Source: CAVVAH01 sp963746175 (lineage in GTDB: Bacteria > Actinomycetota > Actinomycetes > JACCUZ01). Taken from it: a stretch of 64,000 nt of DNA. The stretch covers positions 124,001 through 188,000 of the forward strand of contig CAVVAH010000008.1 of assembly GCA_963746175.1 (NCBI GenBank), given 5' to 3'. Below the pieces are notes generated by a model. The model was not told the origin of the DNA. It made no database searches and worked only from the letters and a program-made list of their open reading frames with translations. The translations under genes and the position numbers were made by a program. Of this stretch, positions 8,643 through 22,765 are shown one piece after another; positions within the stretch are counted from its first letter, which is position 1, and the number at the start of each line of letters is the position of its first letter.

Positions 8643-10084
8643 GCGCACCGCGCCACCAGGTCGGCCCCCTCCGACCCGACCACGGTGGCGACGACCATGG
8701 CGCCGACGACCAGATGGCCGGCGTCGAGCAGGGTCGTGCTGCCGTCGACCTCCGGTCCCTGATGGGCCGCGCGGCCCTCCGCCGTGCCGGCCGCGGTGTC
8801 GACCTCCTCGACCAGCACCTCGACGACCTGGCCGACCCGGTCCTCGGCGCGCTGGGCGACCAGCTCGTCGGTGAGGGACGTGACCCGCTCCACCCGGTCG
8901 CGCACGACCTCGTCCGGGAGCTTGCCGTCGTACGTCGCCGCCTCGGTGCCGTCCTCGTCGGAGTAGCCGAACACGCCGACCACGTCGAGCCGCGCCTCGG
9001 TGAGGAACCGCTCCAGCTCCGCCAGGTCGTCCTCGGTCTCGCCGGGGAAGCCGACGATGACGTTGGACCGCAGCCCGGCGTCCGGGGCTGCGGCGCGCAC
9101 CGAGTCGACCAGCTCGAGGAACCGGTCGGTGTCGCCGAACCGGCGCATCCGGCGCAGCACCGTGGCGCTGCTGTGCTGGAACGACAGGTCGAAGTACGGC
9201 GCCACGCCCGGCGTCGACGTCATGGCCGCCACCAGCCCGGGCCGCATCTCGGCCGGCTGCAGGTAGCTCACCCGGACCCGGGCCACGCCCGGCACGGCTG
9301 CCAGCTCGGGCAGCAGCGTCTCGAGCAGCCGCAGGTCGCCGAGGTCCTTGCCGTACGACGTGGAGTTCTCGCTCACGAGGACCAGCTCGCGCACGCCCTG
9401 GTCGGCCAGCCAGGCCGCCTCGGCGAGCAGCTCCGGCGGCCGGCGGGACACGAACGCGCCGCGGAACGCGGGGATCGCGCAGAAGGTGCAGCGGCGGTCG
9501 CAGCCGCTGGCCAGCTTGAGGGCGCCGGTCGGACCGTCGCCGAGCCGCATCCGCAGCGGACGCGGCCCGGCGGCCGGCGCGAGCCCCTCGGGCAGGTCCG
9601 GCCGGGAGAGGTCGGCGGCCACGAGGGCCGGCCGGGCGGCGACCCGGTCCGCCGGGGCCAGCGGGAGCAGCTTCCGACGGTCCCTGGGCACGTGCGGCAC
9701 GTGCGCCTCGCCGGCGAGGATCGACTGCAGCCGGCCGGAGATGTCGGCGTAGTCGTCGAAGGACAGCACCGCGTCGGTCTCCGGCAGCGACGCCGCCAGC
9801 TGGTCGCCGTAGCGCTCGGCGAGGCAGCCGACGGCCACGACGGCCTGGGTGCGGCTGCCCGGCGTCTTGAGGTCCGCGGCGGCGAGCAGCGTGTCGATCG
9901 AGTCCTTCTTGGCGGCGTCGACGAAGCCGCACGTGTTGACCACCGCGACGTCGGCGTCGGCCGCCTCGGGCACCAGCTCCCAGCCGTCAGCGGCCAGCCG
10001 CCCGGCCAGCTCCTCGGAGTCGACCTCGTTGCGGCCGCAGCCGAGCGTGACCAGCGCGACGCGCCGGCCGGACGAGGTGGCCAT
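8639..10084 (-). CDS. rimO: ribosomal protein uS12 methylthiotransferase RimO
   Basis: A 481-residue radical-SAM enzyme that methylthiolates an aspartate of ribosomal protein S12 using two iron-sulfur clusters. The N-terminal cluster cysteines are C16, C52 and C87 (TLGCGRNEVDSEELAG, NTCGFVDAA, GCLAERY). The radical-SAM CxxxCxxC is C195-C199-C202. A TRAM domain follows at about 410-480 (VGQVVEVLVEEVD). RimO rather than MiaB is chosen from the short length and the synteny with ftsK and pgsA. The ATG at 10084 gives the expected M-A-T-S-S-G-R-R-V-A-L-V-T-L-G-C start; an upstream extension to 10141 is unlikely. Confidence 0.93.
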   Translation of the reverse strand: MATSSGRRVALVTLGCGRNEVDSEELAGRLAADGWELVPEAADADVAVVNTCGFVDAAKKDSIDTLLAAADLKTPGSRTQAVVAVGCLAERYGDQLAASLPETDAVLSFDDYADISGRLQSILAGEAHVPHVPRDRRKLLPLAPADRVAARPALVAADLSRPDLPEGLAPAAGPRPLRMRLGDGPTGALKLASGCDRRCTFCAIPAFRGAFVSRRPPELLAEAAWLADQGVRELVLVSENSTSYGKDLGDLRLLETLLPELAAVPGVARVRVSYLQPAEMRPGLVAAMTSTPGVAPYFDLSFQHSSATVLRRMRRFGDTDRFLELVDSVRAAAPDAGLRSNVIVGFPGETEDDLAELERFLTEARLDVVGVFGYSDEDGTEAATYDGKLPDEVVRDRVERVTSLTDELVAQRAEDRVGQVVEVLVEEVDTAAGTAEGRAAHQGPEVDGSTTLLDAGHLVVGAMVVATVVGSEGADLVARCA

Positions 10085-10153
10085 GCCCGGCAGCCTAGGC
10101 CGTGTCTCCGGCGCAGCCCGCCCGCGCGGCCGCCGATGCACCCGGTCCGGCGC

Positions 10154-10906
10154 TCACGCTCCGGACGGGTCCTGCGGGGTGAACTGCAGCCGCGCGACCT
10201 GACCGCGCCGGCCGGTGGCCCCGATGTCGGTGCCGTTGACGGTGAGCTGGATGCCGCCGGCGTTGCCGATGACCACCCGCAGCTGACGCTTGTCGGTGAA
10301 CGACTTGGTCATCCCCACGTCCATCAGCCCCTGGTAGAGCTCCTGCCCGGTGCCGGTCGTGACCTGGACCCAGCTCCGCTCGGTGGCGTGGACGTCGACC
10401 TCCACCTTGTTCCGCGGCGCCTGGGCGACGGCACCGCCGCCGGTCCCGCTCGCGCTCGGCGAGCTCGACGGCGGCGCGGACGACGACGTGCTGGACGTGC
10501 TCCTGCCGCCGGCTTGCGGGCTGTCGTCCTTGCCGCCACCGCCGGTGAACGCCTGGACGACGCCGAAGCCCACGACCAGGACCAGCGCTGCGGCCATCGC
10601 TGCGCTCCAGTTGGGCCCGCGGCGCTCCGGGCGGGCCCGCTCCGGCTCGAAGACGTCGGTCGTCCGCGGCGACTCCGGCGGCCGTGCGGCGTCGAACTCG
10701 TGCAGCAGCGGCACCGGGTCGACACCCAGCTTGAGCGCGATGGTGCGGACGTGCCCCCGGGCGTAGAAGTCGCCGCCGCACGCCGAGAAGTCGTCGTTCT
10801 CGATGCCCAGGAGCAGGGTGCGGCGGATCCGGGTCGCGTGTGCGACCTCGTCGACGCTCAGTCCGGCAGACTCCCGCGCCTGCGCGAGGGTCGTGCCGAT
10901 GGACAC
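10154..10906 (-). CDS. RodZ-like helix-turn-helix membrane protein (DUF4115)
   Basis: A 250-residue single-pass protein. A Cro/CI-type helix-turn-helix is at residues 5-65 (LAQARESAGLSVDEVAHATRIRRTLLLGIENDDF), a membrane helix at about 103-120 (AMAAALVLVVGFGVVQAF), then a Ser/Pro-rich linker (135-155) and a DUF4115 extracellular domain (165-250) containing VDVHATERSWVQVTTG. This is the RodZ domain order. RodZ links the MreB cytoskeleton to wall synthesis in rods; the role in actinobacteria between ftsK and rimO is not settled. The GTG at 10906 has GGAGG nine bases upstream. It ends 69 bases before rimO begins. Confidence 0.85.
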   Translation of the reverse strand: MSIGTTLAQARESAGLSVDEVAHATRIRRTLLLGIENDDFSACGGDFYARGHVRTIALKLGVDPVPLLHEFDAARPPESPRTTDVFEPERARPERRGPNWSAAMAAALVLVVGFGVVQAFTGGGGKDDSPQAGGRSTSSTSSSAPPSSSPSASGTGGGAVAQAPRNKVEVDVHATERSWVQVTTGTGQELYQGLMDVGMTKSFTDKRQLRVVIGNAGGIQLTVNGTDIGATGRRGQVARLQFTPQDPSGA

Positions 10907-10958
10907 CGTCGTACTCCTCCCGTGCTGTGGTCCCAGGGTAGCGGTGACACGCAGTCGA

Positions 10959-13445
10959 TCACTCGCCCCGGAGGGTGAACAGCACGCCGTCCAGCTCGTC
11001 GGGCTGGACCAGCACGTCGCGGGCCTTGGAGCCCTCGGACGGGCCGACGATCCCGCGGCTCTCCATCAGGTCCATCAGCCGGCCGGCCTTGGCAAAGCCG
11101 ACCCTCAGCTTGCGCTGCAGCATCGACGTCGAGCCGAACTGCGTCGTGACGACCAGCTCGGCCGCCTGGCAGAGCAGGTCGAGGTCGTCGCCGACCTCCT
11201 CGTCGATCTCGCGCCGGGCGGACTGCGGTGCCGTGACGTCGTCGCGGTAGGTCGGCTGCAGCTGGGCCTTGCAGTGCTCCACGACCGAGACGATCTCGGC
11301 CTCGGTGACCCAGGCGCCCTGCATCCGCATCGGCTTGCTGGCGCCCATCGGGAGGAACAGCCCGTCGCCCTGCCCGACCAGCTTCTCGGCCCCCGGCTGG
11401 TCGAGGATGACCCGGCTGTCGGCGAGGCTGCTGGTCGCGAACGCCAGCCGCGACGGCACGTTTGCCTTGATCAGGCCGGTGACGACGTCGACGGAGGGTC
11501 GCTGGGTGGCCAGCACCAGGTGGATCCCGGCGGCGCGGGCCAGCTGGGTGATGCGGACGATGGAGTCCTCGACGTCGCGCGGCGCGATCATCATGAGGTC
11601 GGCGAGCTCGTCGACGACCACGAGCAGGTACGGGTACGGCGCGAGCACCCGCTCGCTGCCGGGCGGCGGCGTCACCTTGCCGCTCTTGACGGCCTTGTTG
11701 AAGTCGTCGACGTGCCGGAAGCCGAAGGCCGCGAGGTCGTCGTAGCGCAGGTCCATCTCGCGCACGACCCACTGCAGCGCCTCGGCCGCCTTCTTGGGGC
11801 TGGTGATGATCGGCGTGATGAGGTGCGGCACGCCCTCGTAGTGGGTGAGCTCGACGCGCTTCGGGTCGACGAGGACCATCCGCACCTCGTCGGGCGTCGA
11901 CCGCAGCAGGAGCGACGTGATCATCGAGTTGACGAAGCTCGACTTGCCGGAGCCGGTGGCGCCGGCCACCAGCAGGTGCGGCATCTTCGCGAGGTTCGCG
12001 ACGACGAAGCCGCCCTCGACGTCCTTGCCCAGTGCGACCAGCATCGGGTGGTGGTCGTTGCGGGCGACCGCCGAGCGCATGACGTCGCCCAGGCTCACGA
12101 CCTCCTTGTCGACGTTGGGGATCTCGATGCCGATCGCGGACTTGCCGGGGATCGGAGAGAGGATCCGGACGTCGGCGCTGGCGACGGCATACGCGATGTT
12201 CTTGGACAAGGCGGTGACCCGCTCGACCTTGACAGCGTTGCCGAGCTCGACCTCGTAGCGGGTGACCGTCGGGCCGCGCGTGTAGCCGGTGACCTGCGCG
12301 TCGATGCCGAACTGCTCGAGCACCTCGGTGAGCGACTCGACCACGAGGTCGCTCGCCGTGGAGCGGGCCTTGTGCGGAGAGCCCTCCTGCAGCGTGTCGG
12401 CGGGCGGCAGGGCGTAGGTGACGTCGCCGGACAGCAGCAGCTGCTCGACGCGGACCGGCATCGGCGAGTGCGACGGCGGGGTCTTGTCCCCCGAGGACGG
12501 CTCCGGGTCGGTGGCGCCGGCGGCGTGCAGCGCCTCTCCGTCGACCCGCGCCACCACTGAGTCGTCGTACGGCGCGTCGGAGTCGTCGCCGGTCTCGTCG
12601 CCGGCCATCGTGCCCTGACGGCGGCGCGGCCGGCGGCGCGTGAGCGGCTCCAGCGGCTCGGCCGTCAGGAGTACGTCGGTGGTGGCCGCCTCGGGAGTGT
12701 CCTCCTCCGGGCGGTGCATGAGCCAGGCGAGGACGGCCTTGCCGCGCTCCGGCAGGGCGTGCAGCGGGGTGGCGGTGACCACCAGCAGGCCGAACACCAG
12801 GAGCAGGACGAGCAGCGGGACGGCCACGTAGACCGAGACGGCCGACACGAGCGGCGAGCTGACCAGGTAGCCGAGGTAGCCGCCGGCCTCGCGCAGCTCG
12901 TCGTGCTTGCCGGGGTCGGGCAGGCCACGCGCGATGTGCACCAGGCCGAGGACGCTGAGCACCAGGGCGCCCAGGCCGATGCCGATCCGGCCACCGGCCT
13001 CGGCGTCCTGCGGGTGCCGCAGGATCCGGACTCCCAGCCCGAGCAGCACGAGCGGCAGGACGAGCCCGACCCGGCCGCAGGTGCCGGACACGATGGCGTG
13101 CACGACGCTGCCCACCGGTCCTTGCAGGCCCCACCACTCGACGGCGGCCACGACCGTCGCGAGGCCGGTCAGCAGCAGCCCGATGCCGTCGCGCCGGTGC
13201 GCCGGGTCGAGGTCGCGCGCGCTGCTGCCGATCCGGCGGGCCAGCCCGCCGAGGACGTGGGCGATCCCCAGCCACAGGCCGCGCACCATCCGCAGCGGCC
13301 ACGGCGGCCCGGTGCGGGCCGACCTGCGGGCGGCCGAGCGGCGGGCCGGCTTGCGCGCGGCCGAGCGGGAGGTCTTCCGTGCCGCCGGCTTCGCGGCGCC
13401 GCGCGAACCGGTGGCGCGGGGGCGCGTGGGCGTACGGGTGGCCAT
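10959..13445 (-). CDS. ftsK: DNA translocase FtsK
   Basis: An 828-residue septal DNA pump that moves chromosome dimers through the closing septum. The first 50 residues are very basic. About four to five membrane helices lie between residues 85 and 225. The motor domain carries Walker A GATGSGKSS at 495-503 and Walker B VVVDELADLMM near 608-618. A C-terminal winged-helix gamma domain that reads KOPS is seen at about 755-815 (STSMLQRKLRVGFAKAGRLMDLMESRGIVGPSEG). It is shorter than the E. coli protein because the Pro/Gln linker is reduced to about 100 residues. The ATG at 13445 is the natural start. Neighbours on both sides are of the conserved rnj-ftsK-rimO block, though a kinase system now intervenes toward rnj. 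Confidence 0.95.
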   Translation of the reverse strand: MATRTPTRPRATGSRGAAKPAARKTSRSAARKPARRSAARRSARTGPPWPLRMVRGLWLGIAHVLGGLARRIGSSARDLDPAHRRDGIGLLLTGLATVVAAVEWWGLQGPVGSVVHAIVSGTCGRVGLVLPLVLLGLGVRILRHPQDAEAGGRIGIGLGALVLSVLGLVHIARGLPDPGKHDELREAGGYLGYLVSSPLVSAVSVYVAVPLLVLLLVFGLLVVTATPLHALPERGKAVLAWLMHRPEEDTPEAATTDVLLTAEPLEPLTRRRPRRRQGTMAGDETGDDSDAPYDDSVVARVDGEALHAAGATDPEPSSGDKTPPSHSPMPVRVEQLLLSGDVTYALPPADTLQEGSPHKARSTASDLVVESLTEVLEQFGIDAQVTGYTRGPTVTRYEVELGNAVKVERVTALSKNIAYAVASADVRILSPIPGKSAIGIEIPNVDKEVVSLGDVMRSAVARNDHHPMLVALGKDVEGGFVVANLAKMPHLLVAGATGSGKSSFVNSMITSLLLRSTPDEVRMVLVDPKRVELTHYEGVPHLITPIITSPKKAAEALQWVVREMDLRYDDLAAFGFRHVDDFNKAVKSGKVTPPPGSERVLAPYPYLLVVVDELADLMMIAPRDVEDSIVRITQLARAAGIHLVLATQRPSVDVVTGLIKANVPSRLAFATSSLADSRVILDQPGAEKLVGQGDGLFLPMGASKPMRMQGAWVTEAEIVSVVEHCKAQLQPTYRDDVTAPQSARREIDEEVGDDLDLLCQAAELVVTTQFGSTSMLQRKLRVGFAKAGRLMDLMESRGIVGPSEGSKARDVLVQPDELDGVLFTLRGE

Positions 13446-13520
13446 GCCGCGAGGCTACCTGCCAGTCACCCCTGCACCACAGGTCACAGCCGTACCAGCC
13501 CCCGCGTGTCGCCCGGACCG

Positions 13521-14150
13521 TCAGGGGCGGAGGGAGTCGACGCGGACGCGGAGGGCGGCGACGGCGGCGACCAGGTCGGTCACGGCAGGGATCCGGGCCG
13601 GGGCGGCGGCGTCGGCGCGGGCCACCTCGGCCAGCTGCTGCTCGACCGCGGACAGGTGCCGGGCGACGTCCTCCACGACCTCGGGGTCGCCCAGCCCGAC
13701 GACCTGGCCGGCCAGCAGCTCGGCCTGCTCCCGGACCTGCCGGGTCTTGCGGTAGAGGTCGACGAAGACCGCGACCTTGGCGCGGAGCACCCACGGGTCG
13801 AACGGCTTGGCGAGGTAGTCGACGGCCCCGGCCGAGTAGCCGCGGAAGGCGTGCTGCGGCTCCCGGTTGATCGCGGTGAGGAAGATGATCGGGATGTCGC
13901 GTGTGCGCTCCCGGCGCTTGATGTGGGTGGCGGTCTCGAAGCCGTCCATGCCCGGCATCTGCACGTCGAGCAGGATCACGGCGTACTCGTCGGCGAGCAG
14001 CGCCTTGAGCGCCTCCTCGCCGGACGACGCCCGGACCAGCTCCTGGCCGAGCGTGCCGAGAATGGCCTCGAGGGCCAGCAGGTTCTCCGGCCGGTCGTCG
14101 ACGAGCAGGATGCGCGCCGGCGCGACCTCACCGTTCGGGTTCGGCACCAC
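13521..14150 (-). CDS. single-receiver response regulator
   Basis: A 209-residue protein. Residues 12-130 are a CheY-type receiver: acidic pair D18-D19 (ILLVDDRPENLLALEAIL), phospho-acceptor D62 (VILLDVQMPGMDG), conserved Thr (FLTA) and Lys (YLAKPF). The last 75 residues (from VREQAELLAGQVVGLGDPEVVEDVARHL) form Ala-rich helices with no DNA-binding motif, so output is probably by protein contact. It lies 30 bases downstream of the hybrid kinase on the same strand and is its likely partner. The P-E-N-L-L-A-L-E start is typical of receivers paired with such kinases. The start GTG at 14150 is the longest; no strong box decides it. Confidence 0.88.
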   Translation of the reverse strand: MVPNPNGEVAPARILLVDDRPENLLALEAILGTLGQELVRASSGEEALKALLADEYAVILLDVQMPGMDGFETATHIKRRERTRDIPIIFLTAINREPQHAFRGYSAGAVDYLAKPFDPWVLRAKVAVFVDLYRKTRQVREQAELLAGQVVGLGDPEVVEDVARHLSAVEQQLAEVARADAAAPARIPAVTDLVAAVAALRVRVDSLRP

Positions 14151-14180
14151 GTCAGCCTAACGACGGCGTCGGCGGCCGGG

Positions 14181-18101
<3,921 letters not shown>

Positions 18102-18103
18102 GC

Positions 18104-19789
18104 TCAGACCTCCACCACGAGCGGGATGATCATCGGCCGCCGCCGGTAGGTGTCGCTCACCCACTTGCCGACGGTGCGCCGGACCAGCTGCTCGAGCTGC
18201 CTGCTGTCGCCGATGCCTTCGGAGGCGGCCTTGTCGAGCGCCTGCTCCACCTTGAGCCGTACGTCGTCGAACACGCTGTCGTCCTCGGCGAAGCCGCGCG
18301 CGTGGATCTCGGGACCGCCCTGCACCTTGCCGGTGACCGAGTCGACCACCACCACCACCGAGATGAAGCCCTCGTCACGCAGGATCCGACGGTCCTTGAG
18401 GGACGACTCGGTCACGTCGCCGACGCTGGAGCCGTCGACGTAGACGTAGCCGCACGGCACCTTGCCGACGATGCGCGCCCGCCCGTCGACGAGGTCGACC
18501 ACGACGCCGTCCTCGGCCAGCACCGTGCGGTCGCGGGGTACGCCGGTCTGCACCGCGAGGTCCGCGTTGGCTCGCAGGTGCCGCCACTCCCCGTGCACGG
18601 GCATGACGTTGCTGGGCCGGACGATGTTGTAGACGTAGAGCAGCTCGCCGGCCGACGCGTGGCCGGAGACGTGCACGAGGGCGTTCGACTTGTGCACCAC
18701 CGTGGCGCCCCAGCGGGACAGGCCGTTGACGACCCGGAAGACGGAGTTCTCGTTGCCGGGGATGAGCGACGACGCGAGGATCACGGTGTCGCCCTCGCCG
18801 ACGCGGATCGCGTGGTCCCGGTTGGCGATCCGGGACAGCGCCGACATCGGCTCGCCCTGCGAGCCGGTGCAGACCAGGACGACCTTGTCCTCGGGCAGGT
18901 CGTCGAGGGCCTTGGCGTCCACCATCAGGCCGCCCGGCACGCTGAGGTAGCCGAGGTCGCGGGCGACGCCCATGTTGCGCACCATGGACCGGCCGACGAA
19001 GGCGACCTTGCGGCCGTGCTTCTGGGCCGTGTCGAGCACCTGCTGCACGCGGTGCACGTGGCTTGCGAACGACGCCACGATGACCCGCTTGCGGGCCTGC
19101 GCGAACACCCGGTCGAGCACCGGTGAGATGTCACGCTCCGGGGTGGTGAACCCCGGCACCTCGGCATTGGTGGAGTCGGCCAGCAGCAGGTCGACGCCCT
19201 CGTCGCCGAGCCGCGCGAACGCGCGCAGGTCGGTCAGCCGGCCGTCGAGCGGCAGCTGGTCCATCTTGAAGTCGCCGGTGTGCAGCACCAGTCCGGCCGC
19301 GGTGCGGATCGCCACCGCCAGCGCGTCCGGGATGGAGTGGTTGACCGCGATGAACTCGCACCCGAACGGTCCGATCTGCTCGCGGTCGCCCTCCTTCACC
19401 TCGAGGGTGTAGGGCTTGATCCGGTGCTCCTGCAGCTTGGCCTCGACCATGGCCAGCGTCAGCCGGGACCCGATCACCGGGATGTCGGCCTTCTCGCGCA
19501 GCAGGTACGGCACCGCGCCGATGTGGTCCTCGTGGGCGTGCGTGAGCACGATGCCGTCGACCAGGTCGAGGCGGTCCCGGATGTAGTCGAAGTCGGGGAG
19601 GATCAGGTCGACGCCGGGCTGGAAGTCCTCGGGGAACAGCACGCCGCAGTCGACGACCAGCAGCCGGCCGGCGTGCTCGAACACCGTCATGTTGCGGCCG
19701 ACCTCGCCGAGGCCGCCGAGGGCGACGATGCGCAGGCCGCCCTCCGGGAGCTCGGGGGGCGGCCCGAGCTCGGGGTGCGGGTGGCTCAC
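18104..19789 (-). CDS. rnj: ribonuclease J
   Basis: A 561-residue metallo-beta-lactamase/beta-CASP nuclease with endo- and 5'-3' exonuclease activity in RNA processing. The zinc site HAHEDH is at residues 84-89; later ligands are seen in NHSIPDA, HTGDFK and, in beta-CASP, SGHAS. The C-terminal domain (about 450-555) mediates oligomerisation. The length and the start MSHPHPELGPPPEL are typical of actinobacterial RNase J. The GTG at 19789 overlaps the dapA stop as GTGA. The dapA-rnj pairing is widely conserved. The downstream kinase begins two bases after its stop and may be translationally coupled. Confidence 0.95.
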   Translation of the reverse strand: MSHPHPELGPPPELPEGGLRIVALGGLGEVGRNMTVFEHAGRLLVVDCGVLFPEDFQPGVDLILPDFDYIRDRLDLVDGIVLTHAHEDHIGAVPYLLREKADIPVIGSRLTLAMVEAKLQEHRIKPYTLEVKEGDREQIGPFGCEFIAVNHSIPDALAVAIRTAAGLVLHTGDFKMDQLPLDGRLTDLRAFARLGDEGVDLLLADSTNAEVPGFTTPERDISPVLDRVFAQARKRVIVASFASHVHRVQQVLDTAQKHGRKVAFVGRSMVRNMGVARDLGYLSVPGGLMVDAKALDDLPEDKVVLVCTGSQGEPMSALSRIANRDHAIRVGEGDTVILASSLIPGNENSVFRVVNGLSRWGATVVHKSNALVHVSGHASAGELLYVYNIVRPSNVMPVHGEWRHLRANADLAVQTGVPRDRTVLAEDGVVVDLVDGRARIVGKVPCGYVYVDGSSVGDVTESSLKDRRILRDEGFISVVVVVDSVTGKVQGGPEIHARGFAEDDSVFDDVRLKVEQALDKAASEGIGDSRQLEQLVRRTVGKWVSDTYRRRPMIIPLVVEV

Positions 19790-20682
19790 GAAATGGTCCC
19801 GAGGGCCTCGCGCAGACGGGCCACCTCGTCCTCGGTGGCGTCCAGGAGCGGTGGCCGTACGGTGCGTTCGGGGATCACCCCGGCGATCTGCAGCGCTGCC
19901 TTCGCGCGGATCGCGCCCTGCGAGGACCGGTCCATGATCGCGCGAACGGCGGGGATCAGCCGGCGGTGGATCTCGAGCGCGGCCGGCAGGTCGCCCCGGT
20001 CGACGGCGGCGACCATGGCGGCGTAGTCGTCGCCGTGCACGTGACCGACGACCGAGATGACGCCGGTGGCGCCGTGGGTCAGCCAGGCGAGGTTCATCGG
20101 GTCGTCGCCGGAGTAGTACTCGAGGTCCGTGGACGCCATCACCCGGGACCCCTCGAACAGGTCGCCCTTGGCGTCCTTCACGGCGAGGATCCGCTCGTGC
20201 CCGGCCAGCCGGACCAGCGAGTCGTGCTCGATGGGGGTGCCGGTGCGGGCGGGGATGTCGTAGAGGATCACCGGCAGGCCGACGGCGTCGGCCGCCGCGA
20301 CGAAGTGCCGGACCAGCGCCTCCTGCGGCGGCTTGTTGTAGTACGGCGTGACGATCAGGAGACCGTGGGCCCCGGCCTTCTCCGCGGCCCGGGACAGCTC
20401 GATCGTGTGGTGGGTGTCGTTGGTGCCGGACCCGGCGACCACCCGGGCCCGGTCGCCGACCGCCTCGACGACGGCCCTGACCAGCCGTTCCTTCTCGTCG
20501 TCGCTGGTCGTCGGCGACTCCCCCGTCGTGCCGCTGACCACGAGGCCGTCGTGCCCGTGGTCGACCAGGTGGGTCGCGAGACGCTGGGCCGCGTCCAGGT
20601 CGAGCGAGCCGTCGGCTCGGAACGGGGTGACCATGGCGGTGAGGACGCGCCCGAAGGCCGTCGCCGCTGCTGTGCTCGGCAT
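19786..20682 (-). CDS. dapA: 4-hydroxy-tetrahydrodipicolinate synthase
   Basis: A 298-residue TIM-barrel lyase that condenses pyruvate with aspartate semialdehyde, the first committed step to diaminopimelate and lysine. The Schiff-base lysine is K169 (ILAVKDAKGD); the catalytic triad partners are T52/T53 (VVSGTTGESPT) and Y141 (VILYDIPARTGT), with R146 for substrate carboxylate binding. The ATG at 20682 gives the usual short N-terminus; the frame is open to 20766, but that extension is unlike the family. dapB lies 3 kb away on the same strand, separated by dfrA, thyA and a plus-strand island, so the lysine genes are dispersed. Confidence 0.94.
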   Translation of the reverse strand: MPSTAAATAFGRVLTAMVTPFRADGSLDLDAAQRLATHLVDHGHDGLVVSGTTGESPTTSDDEKERLVRAVVEAVGDRARVVAGSGTNDTHHTIELSRAAEKAGAHGLLIVTPYYNKPPQEALVRHFVAAADAVGLPVILYDIPARTGTPIEHDSLVRLAGHERILAVKDAKGDLFEGSRVMASTDLEYYSGDDPMNLAWLTHGATGVISVVGHVHGDDYAAMVAAVDRGDLPAALEIHRRLIPAVRAIMDRSSQGAIRAKAALQIAGVIPERTVRPPLLDATEDEVARLREALGTIS

Positions 20683-20808
20683 GCTGCTCAAACTACCGGT
20701 CGCCGACGTCAGTGAGCCCCGCCGCCACCCGCTCGGGGGTTCGGGCAGCGACGGGACTCGTCCCACGTATCGGGCCGCGGGTCGGCGGTGTTACACGCTG
20801 CAACCGCA

Positions 20809-20826
20809 GTGGTGCGAATGCACCAC
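20809..20826 (-). terminator. hairpin downstream of dfrA
   Basis: GTGGTGC (20809-20815) and GCACCAC (20820-20826) form a 7-base stem with a GAAT loop (ATTC in the minus transcript), 14 bases after the dfrA stop. No U-tract follows. It is the only clear structure in the 157-base dfrA-dapA gap, which must also hold any dapA promoter. Confidence 0.4.
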
Positions 20827-20839
20827 CTGGCCGCCGACG

Positions 20840-21334
20840 TCACGCGCCGGCGCGGTGACGCCAGGTGACTACGCGATAGCCGAGACCGCTCCGCGAGGCG
20901 TGCAGACCGGTCGGCGGGTCGACCTCGGCGACCTGCCAGTCCGGGCCGATCGGGGGCGCCACCGTGTCCCCCTCGACGGCCCGGTCCAGCTCGGTCACGA
21001 CGAGCACGTCGGCGTACGGCATCGCGGCGCCGTAGACCGTCGCGCCGCCGATCACCCAGACGTCGCCGTCCTGGTCGAGCGCCTCGGGCAGCGACCGCGC
21101 GACGACGGCGCCGTCGGCCGTCCAGCCGTCCTGCCGGGTCAGCACGACGTTGCGCCGGCCGGGCAGCGGGCGTACCGAGGCCGGCAACGACTCCCAGGTC
21201 GTGCGGCCCATGACCACGGTGGCACCGGTCGTCAGCGCCTTGAACCTGGCCAGGTCCTCGGGCAGCTGCCACGGCAGGGCGCCGTCGCGGCCGATGACCC
21301 CGTTGGCCGCCTGGGCCCAGACGAGCCCGATCAC
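20840..21334 (-). CDS. dfrA: dihydrofolate reductase
   Basis: A 164-residue enzyme that reduces dihydrofolate to tetrahydrofolate with NADPH. Signature residues are clear: IGLVWAQAANGVIGRDGALPWQLPEDLARFK at the N-terminus, VVMGRTTWESLP in the NADPH region, and VWVIGGATVYGAAM in the C-terminal half. It recycles the dihydrofolate made by thymidylate synthase, whose gene ends just 7 bases before this start. The GTG at 21334 directly abuts a CGGAG sequence, so initiation probably depends on ribosomes arriving from thyA. Confidence 0.95.
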   Translation of the reverse strand: MIGLVWAQAANGVIGRDGALPWQLPEDLARFKALTTGATVVMGRTTWESLPASVRPLPGRRNVVLTRQDGWTADGAVVARSLPEALDQDGDVWVIGGATVYGAAMPYADVLVVTELDRAVEGDTVAPPIGPDWQVAEVDPPTGLHASRSGLGYRVVTWRHRAGA

Positions 21335-21341
21335 CTCCGGG

Positions 21342-22142
<801 letters not shown>

Positions 22143-22225
22143 GGTCCCGATCGTAGGCCGGACCGTCGGTCACCCGGCGTCCGACGCGGCGGAGGGACGC
22201 CTGCAGGCTCTGACAGGATCGCGGC

Positions 22226-22765
22226 ATGGCTGATGCGAGCGTGCGACCCGCCACGGCCGCGGACGCCGCGGACATCGCCAGGATCCAGGCCACCGTCTGG
22301 GCCGGCGTGCACAGCGACCTGCCCGCGGCCGTCCTCGAGGCCGTCGGTTCGGCCGAGGCCGCCGAGCAGTGGGCCATGGCCGCGACCGACCCGCCGTCGC
22401 CACGGCACCGGGTGCTGACGGCGCTCGCCGGCGAGCGGGTCGTCGGCTTCGCAGCCCTGGCACCGGCGTCCGACCCCGACACCATCCCGTCGTTGGACGG
22501 CGACCTGCTCGCTCTGTGCGTCGACCCGGCCGAGACGGGCCGCGGGCACGGCAGCCGGCTGGTCAACGCGGCGGCGGACCTGGCCCGCATCGACGGCGTC
22601 GGGCACCTGCACGCCTGGCTCTCCGACGCCGAGGAGGACCTGCGCGCGTTCCTCGTCGGCGCCGGCTGGGCCGCCGACGGGGCGACCCGCAGGCTGGACC
22701 TGGTCGGTGACGGCGCCGTCCTGGTCGACCAGTCCCGGCTCCGGACGGCACTCGTCGAGCTGTGA
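22226..22765 (+). CDS. GNAT-family N-acetyltransferase
   Basis: A 179-residue protein with the GNAT fold. The beginning SVRPATAADAADIARIQATVW is the usual N-terminal pattern, and the acetyl-CoA loop is LCVDPAETGRGHGSRLVNAAADLA (Q/R-x-x-G-x-G/A form). The substrate is unknown. Its TGA stop overlaps the azlC GTG start, so the three plus-strand genes form one unit. The link to amino-acid export may mean it acts on an amino acid or related amine, but that is only a guess from context. Confidence 0.85.
   Translation: MADASVRPATAADAADIARIQATVWAGVHSDLPAAVLEAVGSAEAAEQWAMAATDPPSPRHRVLTALAGERVVGFAALAPASDPDTIPSLDGDLLALCVDPAETGRGHGSRLVNAAADLARIDGVGHLHAWLSDAEEDLRAFLVGAGWAADGATRRLDLVGDGAVLVDQSRLRTALVEL

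Noticed and set aside
20683..20839. Lysine riboswitch or T-box before dapA
   Set aside because: Only a simple 7-base hairpin lies here and it is better placed as a dfrA end; no conserved aptamer pattern is seen.
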